Assembly: GCF_029868745.1 (NCBI RefSeq)
Contig: NZ_JARWOP010000226.1
Location: 1-64,000 of the forward strand
Direction of reading: 5' to 3'
Length of the DNA: 64,000 nt
From: Nocardia wallacei
GTDB lineage: Bacteria; Actinomycetota; Actinomycetes; Mycobacteriales; Mycobacteriaceae
The number at the start of each line of letters is the position of its first letter. Position 1 is the stretch's first letter. Shown piece by piece: positions 1 through 9,098 of the stretch. The notes beneath the pieces were generated by a model. The model had not been told where the DNA came from and did not search any database. It worked only from the letters and a program-made list of their open reading frames with translations. The position numbers were made by a program, and so were the translations under genes.

Positions 1-377
1 TCCAAACCCCCCCCCGGGGGCGCCCCCCCACCCCCCCACACCCCCCGTTATCCCCCCCTAATTCCCCCCCCGGGTCGGGCCCCCCTATCGGGTAGTATCG
101 AGCGGCCCGCTTCGCTCGAGTGCGGGCCGGCCACCACACCATATGACCGCTGTGCCCACCGCTGTCGCGAAGTTCCAACCGCGCCGACCCCTCGCCGACG
201 CGGTCGTGAACGACGTTACGAGCGAGGCGGGGCGGGTACACGAGTAGTCCACTACCCGAAGATCAAAGCCGGTGTCGCACAGCTCGAATCGGACACTCGC
301 AGGTCGGCCCGGATGCACGTGCACGGCTGCGTAGTCGAGGTCGCCTGTGGGCGCGGGCGATTCGACGGCTAACCGGC
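1..377. other. C-rich low-complexity window edge without a supported gene
   Basis: The first ~85 bases are runs of C broken by a few other bases, unlike anything else in the window; this looks like a sequence or contig edge rather than functional DNA. A 7-bp inverted repeat (GGCCCGC at 104-110, GCGGGCC at 122-128) could be a terminator remnant. A 79-codon minus-strand open frame at 85-324 shows no recognisable domain and no clear ribosome binding site, so it is not called. The stretch lies downstream of the minus-strand FUSC gene. Confidence 0.5.
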
Positions 378-1532
378 TCAGTCCTCAGGAGTGACGTAAG
401 GGTTGTCGACCGTCGGCGGCAGCAGTGCGATCGCCGACAGCCGCTTCACTCCACAGACCTGCATCAGATCCACCACGATGGATCGCAGTTGCGCGAACAC
501 CACGTGTGCCGACAGACCCGCGCCGCCGACCAGATCCTTGGTGGCGGCCTTGGCGACTCGGCGCAGCACCCGCGTGGCCTCCGCGGCATCGGGCTGTTCG
601 CCCGGATCGGCGAGCATGTAGCGACGCACCACATCGATCGCCTTGCCGAGGTCTTCCACCTCGTCGATCAGCCGCGGGTCGAGGATCTCGTCGTCGCGCA
701 CCAGGGTCAGCGCGCGGCGCAGCAGCACGCGGGTGTTGCGGACGGCGTTGTCGAGCGGGTCGGCGGCGGTCCGGATGGTTTCCAAGCGCCGGCGCGAATT
801 CCAGTACAGCGGCGAGATGCGGCTGACCTCGCGGCCGCCTTCCAAGGCGCTGCGCAGCCCGTCGATCTGCGGTTGCGTGCCGCGGACGGAGTCCAATGCG
901 AGGCGCACCTTGTCGGCGTTCTGTTCGTGCAGCCCGTCGGCGCATTCGGTGAGCGACTTACCGACCACCGCAAGGATGTCGGCGGCCTGCTGGCGAGCGC
1001 GCCGCACCGGATGCAACGGGATGGCGGCCACGACCACGACGCCGACGAGTCCGCCGACGAGGGCGTCGATCATCCGGTTCGCGCCGCCGCCGGTGTGCGG
1101 CGGCATCAGCGTCGCCACCAGCACCGCGGAACTCGCGGCCTGCATCGGGATGATCGCGCCGCCGTCGAGGAAGATCGCCGTCGCCATCGCGAACGCCACC
1201 ACGAGGGCGATCTGCCACGGCCCGGTGCCGACCCGCGCGATGAAGAAGTCGCCGATGCCGATGCCGACCGCGACACCGGCCACCAGTTCCACCGAGCGCC
1301 GCAGTCGCGCGCCGAAGGACACCCCGATCGAGATGACGGCCGCCATGGGCGCGAAGAACGGCTGCGGGTGGCCGATCACGCGGTGCGCGAGGAACCAGGC
1401 CAGCGCGGCGGCGACGGCGCACTGCACGATGGGCAGCGCGGATTTGCGCAACCGCTGGGAGCCGTTGCGCAGGCGCTGCTTACCGCTGTCGCGGACGGCC
1501 CCGATCCGGATGGATGACGACGGGTTGGTCAA
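378..1532 (-). CDS. FUSC-family (aromatic acid exporter-like) membrane protein
   Basis: A 384-residue protein of the FUSC/aromatic-acid-exporter type. The N-terminal half (about residues 30-180) has a cluster of hydrophobic segments (ALPIVQCAVAAALAWFLAH, PFFAPMAAVISIGVSFG, LVGGLVGVVVVAAIPLHP), followed by a mostly helical cytoplasmic half rich in charged residues. The family is associated with efflux of small aromatic compounds; the substrate here is unknown. The only upstream start in frame is TTG at 1532 with no good ribosome binding site. It begins 19 nt after the stop of the DUF3151 gene on the same strand, so the two are probably co-transcribed and the weak start may depend on translation of the upstream gene. 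Confidence 0.75.
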   Translation of the reverse strand: MTNPSSSIRIGAVRDSGKQRLRNGSQRLRKSALPIVQCAVAAALAWFLAHRVIGHPQPFFAPMAAVISIGVSFGARLRRSVELVAGVAVGIGIGDFFIARVGTGPWQIALVVAFAMATAIFLDGGAIIPMQAASSAVLVATLMPPHTGGGANRMIDALVGGLVGVVVVAAIPLHPVRRARQQAADILAVVGKSLTECADGLHEQNADKVRLALDSVRGTQPQIDGLRSALEGGREVSRISPLYWNSRRRLETIRTAADPLDNAVRNTRVLLRRALTLVRDDEILDPRLIDEVEDLGKAIDVVRRYMLADPGEQPDAAEATRVLRRVAKAATKDLVGGAGLSAHVVFAQLRSIVVDLMQVCGVKRLSAIALLPPTVDNPYVTPED

Positions 1533-1551
1533 TGCGATGGGCGGGTTTCGC

Positions 1552-2013
1552 TCAGTCCAGGCCGAGTTCGCTCGCGGCCCGCGGATCGCAGTCCTCGAGC
1601 AGGTCCAGGCAGCGGGCGTATTCGTCGGTCTCGCCGATGGCGCGGGCGGCGCGGGCCAGCGCGCCGACGCTGCGGAGGAAGCCGCGGTTGGGCTCGTGGC
1701 TCCACGGCACCGGGCCGAAGCCCTTCCAGCCGTTGCGGCGCAGCAGGTCCAGGCCGCGGTGGTAGCCGGTGCGGGCGAACGCGTAGGCGGCGATGACGTC
1801 GGGCCGGACCGGGCTCGCGCCGTCGATGTCGGCGCCCTCGGCCTCGGCGCGGGACAGCGCGTCCTCGGCCAGGCATGCCCAGGCGATCGACGCCGTCGGG
1901 TGCGCGGCCGCCACCTGCACCGGGTCCTGACCGTCGAGTATTGCCTCCTCCGCGTCGGAGAGTTCGGGGAGCAATACCGGCTGCGGTCCGAGCAGATCGC
2001 CGAAGGAGGTCAT
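1552..2013 (-). CDS. DUF3151 family protein (Rv0360c-like)
   Basis: A 153-residue soluble protein beginning MTSFGDLLGPQPVLLPE, matching the actinobacterial DUF3151 family as I remember it, including the conserved block around residues 75-105 (RTGYHRGLDLLRRNGWKG, then PWSHEPNRGFLRSV). Function is unknown for the family. The frame stays open upstream to 2586, but the ATG at 2013 has a purine-rich site before it and gives the family length. It is divergent from the large membrane protein at 2138 with a 124-bp gap, the same arrangement as Rv0360c/Rv0361 in M. tuberculosis, and lies just upstream of the FUSC gene. Confidence 0.85.
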   Translation of the reverse strand: MTSFGDLLGPQPVLLPELSDAEEAILDGQDPVQVAAAHPTASIAWACLAEDALSRAEAEGADIDGASPVRPDVIAAYAFARTGYHRGLDLLRRNGWKGFGPVPWSHEPNRGFLRSVGALARAARAIGETDEYARCLDLLEDCDPRAASELGLD

Positions 2014-2137
2014 GGGGACATTATTCACATGCCGCGCCGCCCGGCGCCGACTGTCGTGCCGCAATGTGCACCGCCGCCCGAAATGCTCGTTAGGCTGACC
2101 ATCGAGTTCACTGTTGACGTTGAGCGAGGGGTAGCGC

Positions 2138-4963
2138 GTGTCCGACCCGAACGACCAGAAGCCCGAACGGCAGGCACACCCGGGGTCCCCCGGCGCCGAA
2201 CGTTCTTCGCCTGCCGTGCCGCCCCCCGGCCCGGCCGGGTCCGACGGACAGACCCAGCGCATCCCCCGCGACCGAGTACCGGGCCGCACCCCCTCCGACA
2301 CGCCCGACCCCGCCGCGCCGATGCCCTCCCCCACCGCGGAAACCGAAGCCATCCGCAAGGAGCCGAAGCCCGGCGGGCCGTCCCCCGCCCCCGGCCGCCC
2401 CGGCGTCGCCCCCTCCCCGGCCCCACCGCGGCCGGGCGGCAAGGGTGTCACCGGGTTGCCGCAGCGGATGGCGACCGGTTCGAGTGCCGGTGCGGGGCAG
2501 GGTGCTTCGCGCGGCGCGGGATCGAGTCCTGCGGGCGGACAAGGAGCCTCGGGAGTGCCGGGGTCCGGGTCGCCGTCGTCCGGCACGCCTGACCAGCGCG
2601 AGTCGGGAGCGGCCCGGACCGAGCCGGTACCCGCGCAGGAGCAGACGGCACCGACTCAGCAACAGCCCGGCCGCCCCGATAACCCTGCCGTACAGAGCAA
2701 TTCGCCCTCCCCACGCCCCACCCCACCCCCCGCTGGACGACCGATTCCACCGGTCGGCGCCGCCAACCGCAACAAGCCCGGCACGCCGCCCACCGCCGCA
2801 CCGAACCCAACCACCCCACGTACCTCCGGCTCCAGCGAACCAGCCTCCGGCCCCTCGGAACCCACCACCTCCATTCCCCGCGCATCCGGCCCCGGTACCC
2901 CCGGCTCCGCCCCGTCCAGCCCCGGTACCCACGGCTCCGCCCCGTCCGGCCCCGGTACCCCCGGCTCCGGTCCGTCCGGCCCTGGCGCCCCCGGCTTCGG
3001 CACGTCGGTCCCCGGTGCCCCCGGCCACAGCCCGACGGGCCCTGGCACGTCCGGACCCACCCCCTCCGCTCGCCCCACATCCGGGTCCGGCACCACCGGC
3101 TCTGCCCCGTACGGCCCCGACGCATCCGGTCGCGGCGCGACCGGCTCCGGCAAACCCGGCCCGGGCACACCCGAACCCAGCGCCTCGGGTCCCCGTGAAT
3201 CCGGATCCAGCACCACTGGCTCCACCTCGCGCGGCCCCAGCACACCCAATCCCCGTGAACCCGCGCCCAACACCACCGGGTCCGCCCCGTCCGGCCCCAG
3301 CACACCCATGGGCACGACTGGCTCCGGTAGACCCGGCCTCGGCCGCCCCGAACCCAGCGCCCCCGGTCCGCGCGCGTCCGGGCCCGGGAGGACCGGCTCT
3401 GGCACATCAAGTTCCAGTGCACCCGGTTCTCGCGGATCTGAAGTGAGTGGTTCCGGGCCGAGCACGTACGGCTCCGGTACATCGAGGCCGAGCAGCTCCG
3501 GCTCCAGCGCATCGGGTCCGCACGCGTCCGGGTCGGGTGCCTCCGGCACGTCCGGGCCCAGCGGATCCGACCGCGGCACAACAGGTTCGGGCACGTCCGG
3601 CCGCGACGCGACCGGCTCCGGCACGTCCGGCCGTGGGTCGGCTGGTCCCGGGACGTCCGAATCAAGCAGGATCGGGACCAGCGAATCGGACCGCAACACA
3701 GGCGAATCCGGCACGCCCGGCCGCGGATCGGCCGGTATCGGCACGGCCGGAAGCACGCCCGGTACCAGCACATCCGACCGAAATACCACCGGATCCGGGT
3801 CCTCCGGCCGCGGGCCTGCCGGGTCCGGCACCGCCGGTCCCAGCGCGGTTGACCCTCGGGCATCCGGGTCGGGGGAATCCGGCTCCAGCGCAACCGGACC
3901 CGGCACGTCCGGAACATCCTCGCCCACAGCGGATTCGATCAAGCGTACGGCGGCTGCGGCTGGGGTGGGGGGTGCGGAGGCTGAGACCGAGGCGATTCCC
4001 AAGGCCCGTGGGGGGAAGGGGGCTGGGGGCAAGGGGACCGCGGCTTCGGGTGGGGAGCCGGGTGGGGATGAGGCGGAGACTACTGCTATTCCGGCTATTT
4101 CCAATCCGTCGGATGCCAAGACGATGGTGTTGCCGGTGCAGCAGCCGGGTGATCAGGCGACCGAGAAGATTCGGACCGGCGGTGCGGCGCACTCGGGGGA
4201 TCGGGTGGTGTCGTCCGGGGCCGGACCGGCTCCGGTTACCCGGCCGCCCGCTACCCCGCGGCCGGGATCGGGACCGAAGAACCCTGTGCCGCAAGGACCT
4301 TCGGGGCCGGGGCAGTCGCCTCCCGCGGAGCAGGGCCGTCCCGGCGCTCGGGTGGCCAAGCCGAGGCAGGGCAGCGCCCCGTCGCCGGCCGATATCCAGC
4401 CGACCATGCCCGCCCAGCCGCTGCCGCCGCGTCCAGCGCAGCCACAGCAACAGCGCCCGGTCGCACCGCCCCAGCACGTGCCGCCCGCCGCGCCCGCCAG
4501 TGCCCCGGGGAGCCCGGGCGACAACCGCAAGCGCTGGCTGATCGCGGCCGGGGCGGCCGCGGTCGTGCTCGTGGTCGTGCTGGTCGCCGCCATCGTGGGG
4601 CTGTCCGGCAGCGGCACCGACAATTCGCCCGAGGGCCGGGTGAAGGCCGCCGTGTCGGAGTACGCCGACGCCCTCGACAGCGGCGATCTGACCGAATTGC
4701 GCGCGGCCACCTGCGGTCCGCTGCACGACTTCTATCAAAACATCGCCCCGGACCAGTTCGCCGGCGTGCACAAGCTGTCCGTGGACCAGAAGAAGGTGCC
4801 GCGGGTGGACAGCGTCGATTCCGTGGAGATCACCGGCGACAAGGCGGTGGCACAGGCCGGCGTGTACACCGACGCCGACCCCAACAGCCGCACCGCCCGC
4901 ACCTTCGATCTCCAGCAGACCCCCGACGGCTGGAAGGTGTGCGATCGCCCGAACGCCGGGTGA
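2138..4963 (+). CDS. Low-complexity single-pass membrane protein with C-terminal NTF2-like domain (Rv0361-like)
   Basis: A 941-residue protein starting at GTG 2138, with GAGCGAGGGG upstream as ribosome binding site. Residues 1 to ~790 are Pro/Ser/Gly/Thr-rich with short imperfect repeats such as SGPGTPGSAPS. One transmembrane helix follows at ~798-822 after an NRKRW basic stretch. The last ~115 residues form a globular domain (PEGRVKAAVSEYADALDSGD ... GWKVCDRP) of the NTF2-like/DUF4878 type seen in many mycobacterial membrane proteins, containing two cysteines. Topology is inferred: long disordered cytoplasmic N-terminus, extracytoplasmic C-terminal domain. Position and C-terminus fit Rv0361, but the disordered part is far longer than in M. 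tuberculosis. Function is unknown. Confidence 0.75.
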   Translation: MSDPNDQKPERQAHPGSPGAERSSPAVPPPGPAGSDGQTQRIPRDRVPGRTPSDTPDPAAPMPSPTAETEAIRKEPKPGGPSPAPGRPGVAPSPAPPRPGGKGVTGLPQRMATGSSAGAGQGASRGAGSSPAGGQGASGVPGSGSPSSGTPDQRESGAARTEPVPAQEQTAPTQQQPGRPDNPAVQSNSPSPRPTPPPAGRPIPPVGAANRNKPGTPPTAAPNPTTPRTSGSSEPASGPSEPTTSIPRASGPGTPGSAPSSPGTHGSAPSGPGTPGSGPSGPGAPGFGTSVPGAPGHSPTGPGTSGPTPSARPTSGSGTTGSAPYGPDASGRGATGSGKPGPGTPEPSASGPRESGSSTTGSTSRGPSTPNPREPAPNTTGSAPSGPSTPMGTTGSGRPGLGRPEPSAPGPRASGPGRTGSGTSSSSAPGSRGSEVSGSGPSTYGSGTSRPSSSGSSASGPHASGSGASGTSGPSGSDRGTTGSGTSGRDATGSGTSGRGSAGPGTSESSRIGTSESDRNTGESGTPGRGSAGIGTAGSTPGTSTSDRNTTGSGSSGRGPAGSGTAGPSAVDPRASGSGESGSSATGPGTSGTSSPTADSIKRTAAAAGVGGAEAETEAIPKARGGKGAGGKGTAASGGEPGGDEAETTAIPAISNPSDAKTMVLPVQQPGDQATEKIRTGGAAHSGDRVVSSGAGPAPVTRPPATPRPGSGPKNPVPQGPSGPGQSPPAEQGRPGARVAKPRQGSAPSPADIQPTMPAQPLPPRPAQPQQQRPVAPPQHVPPAAPASAPGSPGDNRKRWLIAAGAAAVVLVVVLVAAIVGLSGSGTDNSPEGRVKAAVSEYADALDSGDLTELRAATCGPLHDFYQNIAPDQFAGVHKLSVDQKKVPRVDSVDSVEITGDKAVAQAGVYTDADPNSRTARTFDLQQTPDGWKVCDRPNAG
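2884..3905 (+). repeat. Degenerate coding repeats (Ser/Gly/Pro/Thr)
   Basis: Inside the large membrane protein gene, a ~1-kb stretch is built of degenerate units of roughly 30-45 bp of the form GGCCCCGGTACCCCCGGCTC, encoding variants of SGPGTPGSAPS and SGTSGRGATGSG. Units near 2890-2990 are nearly identical, while later ones have drifted. This is expected to be hypervariable in length between strains. Confidence 0.8.
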
Positions 4964-4974
4964 GCATCGAGCCG

Positions 4975-5032
4975 CTGTGACGTTCACCGCCGCCTGTGAC
5001 ATTTCGGCACGGGCGCGCGATGAACGTCACAG
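4975..5032. promoter_or_regulatory. 12-bp inverted repeat upstream of hadAB
   Basis: CTGTGACGTTCA at 4975-4986 is perfectly inverted as TGAACGTCACAG at 5021-5032, and a third partial copy CTGTGACATT lies between them at 4994-5003. The set lies between the stop of the membrane protein gene and the HadAB start at 5163. It could be a transcription factor site array or a terminator-like hairpin with a 34-nt loop; the lack of a T-run and the third copy favour an operator. No specific regulator is assigned. Confidence 0.45.
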
Positions 5033-5162
5033 AGAACTGGTCGCCGGTCCGACACCCCGGTAGCATGGCCCGGTTACCTGGCCGCCCCACATCAGCCCAC
5101 ATTCCGGGGTTTCGGCCGGTCCGAGCATTTACGCAGTAAGAGTTGAGCAGGGAGCAAGGGAT

Positions 5163-6200
5163 ATGCCGCTGGCACCCGACGCGCCGGCACCCACGGCCTT
5201 GGCCGGTCGGCATTTCCGGATCCGGGATCACTACGACGTCGGGCGGGAGAAGATCCGCGAATTCGCCCGCGCGGTGCAGAACAGCCATCCGTCGCACCGG
5301 TACGACGCCGACGCCGGAAAACTCGGATGGGACGGCATCGTCGCGCCCCCGACCTTCGGCTCGGTGATCGGCATGATCATCACCCAGGCCCTGCTCGACA
5401 CGGTGCTGTCCGACTACGACCTGTCCCAGGTGCTGCAGACCGACCAGGTCTTCGAGTCGCACCGCCCCATCGTGGCGGGCGACCGGCTGCGCAGTGAGGC
5501 GGTGATCGAGTCGATCCGCCGGGTGCGCGGCAACGACTTCATCGTCGTCAAGGCCATTCTCACCGATACGTCCGGCGCCGTCGTGCTGGTAGCCACCACC
5601 AGCATCGTGGCGCGGCTGGGCGCGGGCGACCCGGACATCGTGCGGCTGGTCGAGGGAGTGGTGATGCGGCGCCGCGACGAGGACAACGTCGATCCGGAGG
5701 TGCTCGCGCCGATCCCGGCCGAGGAGGGCACCCTGGTGCCGACGCTGGCCGAATCATGGCGTGACACACCGGTTCACACCGAACCGAGCTTCGATGATCT
5801 CGACGTCGGATACCAGCTGCCCGTCCTCACCATGCGGGTCAGCCGCGGCGATCTGGTGAACTACGCCGGTGTCTCCGGCGACTTCAACCCGATCCATTTC
5901 AGCGACCGTGCCGCCGAGCTGGCGGGCCTGCCGACCGTCGTCGCGCACGGTCTGCTGACGATGGGCCTGGGCGGGCAGTTCCTGAGTTCCTGGCTGGGCG
6001 ATCCGACCGCGATCGAGAGATACAGCGTCCGCCTGTCGGGCTTCGTCCCGGTGGAACCGTTGTCCCCCGCCCAAATCGAATTCACCGGCAAGGTCAAGTC
6101 TTTGGACCCGGAGCGCCGCACGGCCATGATCCTGCTCAGCGGAACCTCCGCGGGCAAGAAGCTGTTCGGAAGGGCGATCGCCCAGGTTCGCTTGAGCTAG
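5163..6200 (+). CDS. Fused HadA/HadB-type (3R)-hydroxyacyl-ACP dehydratase
   Basis: A 345-residue protein with two hotdog domains. Residues ~10-150 match the N-terminal MaoC-like half typical of HadA (HFRIRDHYDVGREKIREFA, IVAPPTFGSVIG). Residues ~200-345 are a MaoC dehydratase of the HadB type with the catalytic Asp/His motif in GVSGDFNPIHFSD and the following VVAHGLLTMGL. In mycobacteria HadA and HadB are separate subunits of the FAS-II dehydratase that elongates meromycolate chains; here they form one chain, as I recall for Nocardia. The likely reaction is dehydration of 3-hydroxyacyl-ACP to trans-2-enoyl-ACP. The ATG at 5163 follows AGGGAGCAAGGG. The stop codon overlaps that of the convergent DUF4185 gene by 4 nt. 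Confidence 0.85.
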   Translation: MPLAPDAPAPTALAGRHFRIRDHYDVGREKIREFARAVQNSHPSHRYDADAGKLGWDGIVAPPTFGSVIGMIITQALLDTVLSDYDLSQVLQTDQVFESHRPIVAGDRLRSEAVIESIRRVRGNDFIVVKAILTDTSGAVVLVATTSIVARLGAGDPDIVRLVEGVVMRRRDEDNVDPEVLAPIPAEEGTLVPTLAESWRDTPVHTEPSFDDLDVGYQLPVLTMRVSRGDLVNYAGVSGDFNPIHFSDRAAELAGLPTVVAHGLLTMGLGGQFLSSWLGDPTAIERYSVRLSGFVPVEPLSPAQIEFTGKVKSLDPERRTAMILLSGTSAGKKLFGRAIAQVRLS

Positions 6201-7693
6201 GCCTGCCCTTCCAGCTCGGCATGCATCAGGTAGACGTTGTAGTCGCTCCAGGTGCTGATGGTGAAGTACAGGTCCGAGCCGGTGGACCACGGGTGGATGA
6301 ATCCGCCGTACAGCTCGGGGTATGCGCTCACCGAGACCGTCGGCGTGCTGTCCGACCATGCGCCCTGGGGCGAATTCGCTTCGCGCACAACGATGGCGGC
6401 CTTCGCGGTGTCGAGATAGCTCAGCTGCCAGACCTCGCGACCGGGGTCGTACCGGACCGACAGCTCACCGGCGGGCCCGTCGACGATCGGCGTAGCGGAG
6501 GCCGCGCCGCCGACCGGGGTCCAGTTCCCGTCCCGCCAGTACTGGTAGGCCGTCGTGTTGAGCACCTGGTCGACCGGCACCCGGGCGAGCCCCACCGCGC
6601 CGAGCCGGGTATTCGGGGTGCCGAACATGTACACGTAGTCGCCGTGCGGAACCATCGCGGACACTTGGAAATTCGACAGCCCGAAGATGTTGTCCCAGCG
6701 CGCGTGCGGGTCCTTGGTCCAGGTCTGGCCGTGATCGTCGGAGTAGGCGATGCCGCCGTAATTGGTGTAGAAGGTGCCGGGGACGCCGTTCCAGGTGCGA
6801 ATCGACATGTAGCTCAGGTACTGCCGATATCCGGTCGGCGAATCCGGTTGCGGCAGTGCGAAACCGGAGGTCGGAATGGTGGTGATCTCGATATTGTCCT
6901 GCTTGCGGCTCGACAGCACCTCCGCCGCGTGGCAGCGGCCGTCGGTGACCATGCGGTCCAGCACCACACCCTGACTCAGGTCTCGGTTGCTGCTGAAGCC
7001 GAGCAGATTGCTGCGCCAGTCCCCGCCCATCCCGCCGGGCGGATGGAAGCCGACGCCGACGGTGTCGCCGAAGGCCATCGCGACCTCGTCCGGGCCGCTC
7101 TCCCACATGATTCCGAGATCGGTGCCGTACACCTGCCACCGCTTGTCGGTGCGGTTCACCGACTGCGCACCGGTCAGCTTGGCGACCTCGCGCACGCCCC
7201 GCACACCCGGCGCGGGCGGCGGCGCGGTCCGGGGCGCGGCCTCCACCGGCGGTTCGGCGCGCGGCGGGGGCGGCGGCATCGGATCGGGTGACGGTCCGGG
7301 CGGCAGCGCGAAGTAGAACGGCTGCGGACGCAACAACAACTCGGGTACGCCGAGACGACCGAGCGGGCCGGGCGGCGGCTCCGGCGCGTCGGTGAGGTCG
7401 GGACACGGGTTGGCGCATGAGTCCGGCGGCAGCTCCTGTTGCGTCCGGGTGGGCGGACCCGCGGGCCCAGGCCCCGGATCCACTGTGACCACCGGATACG
7501 GCACCGGCACCTCGAGCGTCTTCGGCACCAGCCCGGCATGGGCGGGCGCCGGATCGCTCGCGCACGGACCGATCCCGGGAACCGGTGCGGCCGAACCGCT
7601 CTCGGCGTCGGCACGGGCCGCGGGCGGCGCGCCCAGCAGCGCCCCGGCACCCAGGACGATCGTTCCAACGGCAGCCAGCAGCCGCACGGCCAT
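6197..7693 (-). CDS. Secreted DUF4185 domain protein
   Basis: A 498-residue exported protein. A signal peptide (MAVRLLAAVGTIVLGAGA, ending near PPAARA) is followed by a Pro-rich linker to ~residue 155 and a DUF4185 domain to the C-terminus, recognised by GTDLGIMWESGPDEVAMAFG and repeated blocks with Trp and Gly typical of a beta-propeller related to glycosidase folds. Enzymatic activity is not established for the family; an envelope glycan substrate is a guess. GTG at 7711 is also in frame, but ATG 7693 is preferred because GAGGGG lies at the right distance and the signal peptide then starts cleanly. It converges on hadAB with 4 nt shared. Confidence 0.8.
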   Translation of the reverse strand: MAVRLLAAVGTIVLGAGALLGAPPAARADAESGSAAPVPGIGPCASDPAPAHAGLVPKTLEVPVPYPVVTVDPGPGPAGPPTRTQQELPPDSCANPCPDLTDAPEPPPGPLGRLGVPELLLRPQPFYFALPPGPSPDPMPPPPPRAEPPVEAAPRTAPPPAPGVRGVREVAKLTGAQSVNRTDKRWQVYGTDLGIMWESGPDEVAMAFGDTVGVGFHPPGGMGGDWRSNLLGFSSNRDLSQGVVLDRMVTDGRCHAAEVLSSRKQDNIEITTIPTSGFALPQPDSPTGYRQYLSYMSIRTWNGVPGTFYTNYGGIAYSDDHGQTWTKDPHARWDNIFGLSNFQVSAMVPHGDYVYMFGTPNTRLGAVGLARVPVDQVLNTTAYQYWRDGNWTPVGGAASATPIVDGPAGELSVRYDPGREVWQLSYLDTAKAAIVVREANSPQGAWSDSTPTVSVSAYPELYGGFIHPWSTGSDLYFTISTWSDYNVYLMHAELEGQA

Positions 7694-7836
7694 GGTCCAA
7701 CCCCTCGACACCCGTGTCTTGCGCGAATTCGGACGCCGCGAACGCGATCCGCGGCCTTCTCACCCGCGCCAGACCCTACCGGCCCGGCCGCGCCGATTCG
7801 TGCCATTTCACACCCGCGCCGCGGGTCCGGACCGCG

Positions 7837-8958
7837 TTATTCGGCGTCGGCCCGGAAGACCAGCACCGTGGCGCCGATCCGCACCACGTCGCCGTCGGTG
7901 AGCATCGCGCCGCTGTCCACCGCTTGCTCGTTGATGAAAATGCCGTTGGCCGAATGCAGATCCTTGATCAGCAGTCCGGCCCGGCTCGGCTGGATGTGCG
8001 CGTGATACCGGCTCACCTTGGGGTCGTCGAGTACCAGATCGTTGTCGGTCATCCGGCCGATCTTCAACCCGGCCTTGCCGATCGGGACCGTGCGGCCGTC
8101 CGGCAGCCGCAGCTTCCCGCCGCGGGCGCTGCGCGGCACCTCGGTCACGGTCTCGGTCATCGCCTTGGCCATCCGCTCGGCCTGCGCGATCGCGAGGGTG
8201 TTGAGCGGCTCCTGCCGCAGCACCCGCTGTTCCAGCTCCACCAGCGCCGGGCCGGGATCGATGCCGAGTTCGTCGGCGAGCACGGTGCGCACGCGGCGGC
8301 AGGCGTCCAGCGCGTCGGCCTGGCGGCCGGACAGGTACAGCGCGGTGATCAGCTGCGCCCACAGCGGTTCCCGCAGCGGATGCGCGTTCGTCATCGACAC
8401 CAGCTCGCCGACCACCGAAGACGCTCGGCCGCAGGCGATCTCGGCGTCGATGCGGGCCGAGGCGACCAGCAGGCGCTCCTCGTCCATGGCGGTGGCGAAG
8501 CTCTCGGCGAACGACAACCCGGACAGGTCGTCGAGCGCCTTGCCGCTCCACTCGGCCAGCGCCGTCGCGAACCGCCGCGCCGCGGCCTCGTGGTTGCCCG
8601 CGTCGGCCATCTCGGTGCCCGCCCGCCGGGCCAGCTCGAAACGGCCCAGATCGCAGCCGTTGTCGGGGACCTCGAGCCGGTAGCCCGACGATTCGGTGCG
8701 CAGCACCGTCGCGGGCTCCACGCCCGAATTGCGCAGCGCCTTGCGGATATTCGACACGAACACCTGCAGGCTGGCCTGATAGGAATCCGGCGGCTGCTCG
8801 TTCCACACCATGTCGGCCAGCGCTTGCGACGACACCGCCCGGCGGCGATTCACCGTGAGCGCCGCCAGCAGCGCGCGCGGTTTCGGCCCGCCCACGGGCA
8901 CCGGCACACCGTCGACCAGCAACTGCACCGGCCCCAGGACGCGCACATCCAAGCTCAT
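7837..8958 (-). CDS. EmbR-like SARP-family regulator with FHA domain
   Basis: A 373-residue transcription factor with an OmpR-type winged-helix DNA-binding domain (residues ~1-95: PKPRALLAALTVNRRRAVSS), a bacterial transcriptional activation (BTAD) domain (~100-250), and a C-terminal forkhead-associated domain (~285-370) with the phosphothreonine-binding signature GR, VSRYHAHI and HSANG. This order is that of mycobacterial EmbR, which is controlled by Ser/Thr kinases through the FHA domain and activates arabinosyltransferase genes. No emb genes are present in the window, so its targets here are not shown. Its start is 140 bp downstream of the end of fba on the same strand. Confidence 0.8.
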   Translation of the reverse strand: MSLDVRVLGPVQLLVDGVPVPVGGPKPRALLAALTVNRRRAVSSQALADMVWNEQPPDSYQASLQVFVSNIRKALRNSGVEPATVLRTESSGYRLEVPDNGCDLGRFELARRAGTEMADAGNHEAAARRFATALAEWSGKALDDLSGLSFAESFATAMDEERLLVASARIDAEIACGRASSVVGELVSMTNAHPLREPLWAQLITALYLSGRQADALDACRRVRTVLADELGIDPGPALVELEQRVLRQEPLNTLAIAQAERMAKAMTETVTEVPRSARGGKLRLPDGRTVPIGKAGLKIGRMTDNDLVLDDPKVSRYHAHIQPSRAGLLIKDLHSANGIFINEQAVDSGAMLTDGDVVRIGATVLVFRADAE

Positions 8959-9098
8959 GGACCCCTACCTAACACGCAGCGTGCCCACCCGTCGACCCTG
9001 GGTATAGCACCGACCCGAAACCCTTGCCGCCCCGGCGCACCGGAACCTTCCATCCTCTCAGCACCGGAGCGACGGGGACGCTCGGGGGCCCGAAGTGC

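Noticed and set aside
85..324. 79-codon minus-strand frame near the window edge
   Set aside because: No domain, no ribosome binding site, next to low-complexity sequence.
643..2592. Plus-strand open frame opposite FUSC and DUF3151 genes
   Set aside because: Antisense to two supported genes, Arg/Ser-rich, no domain.
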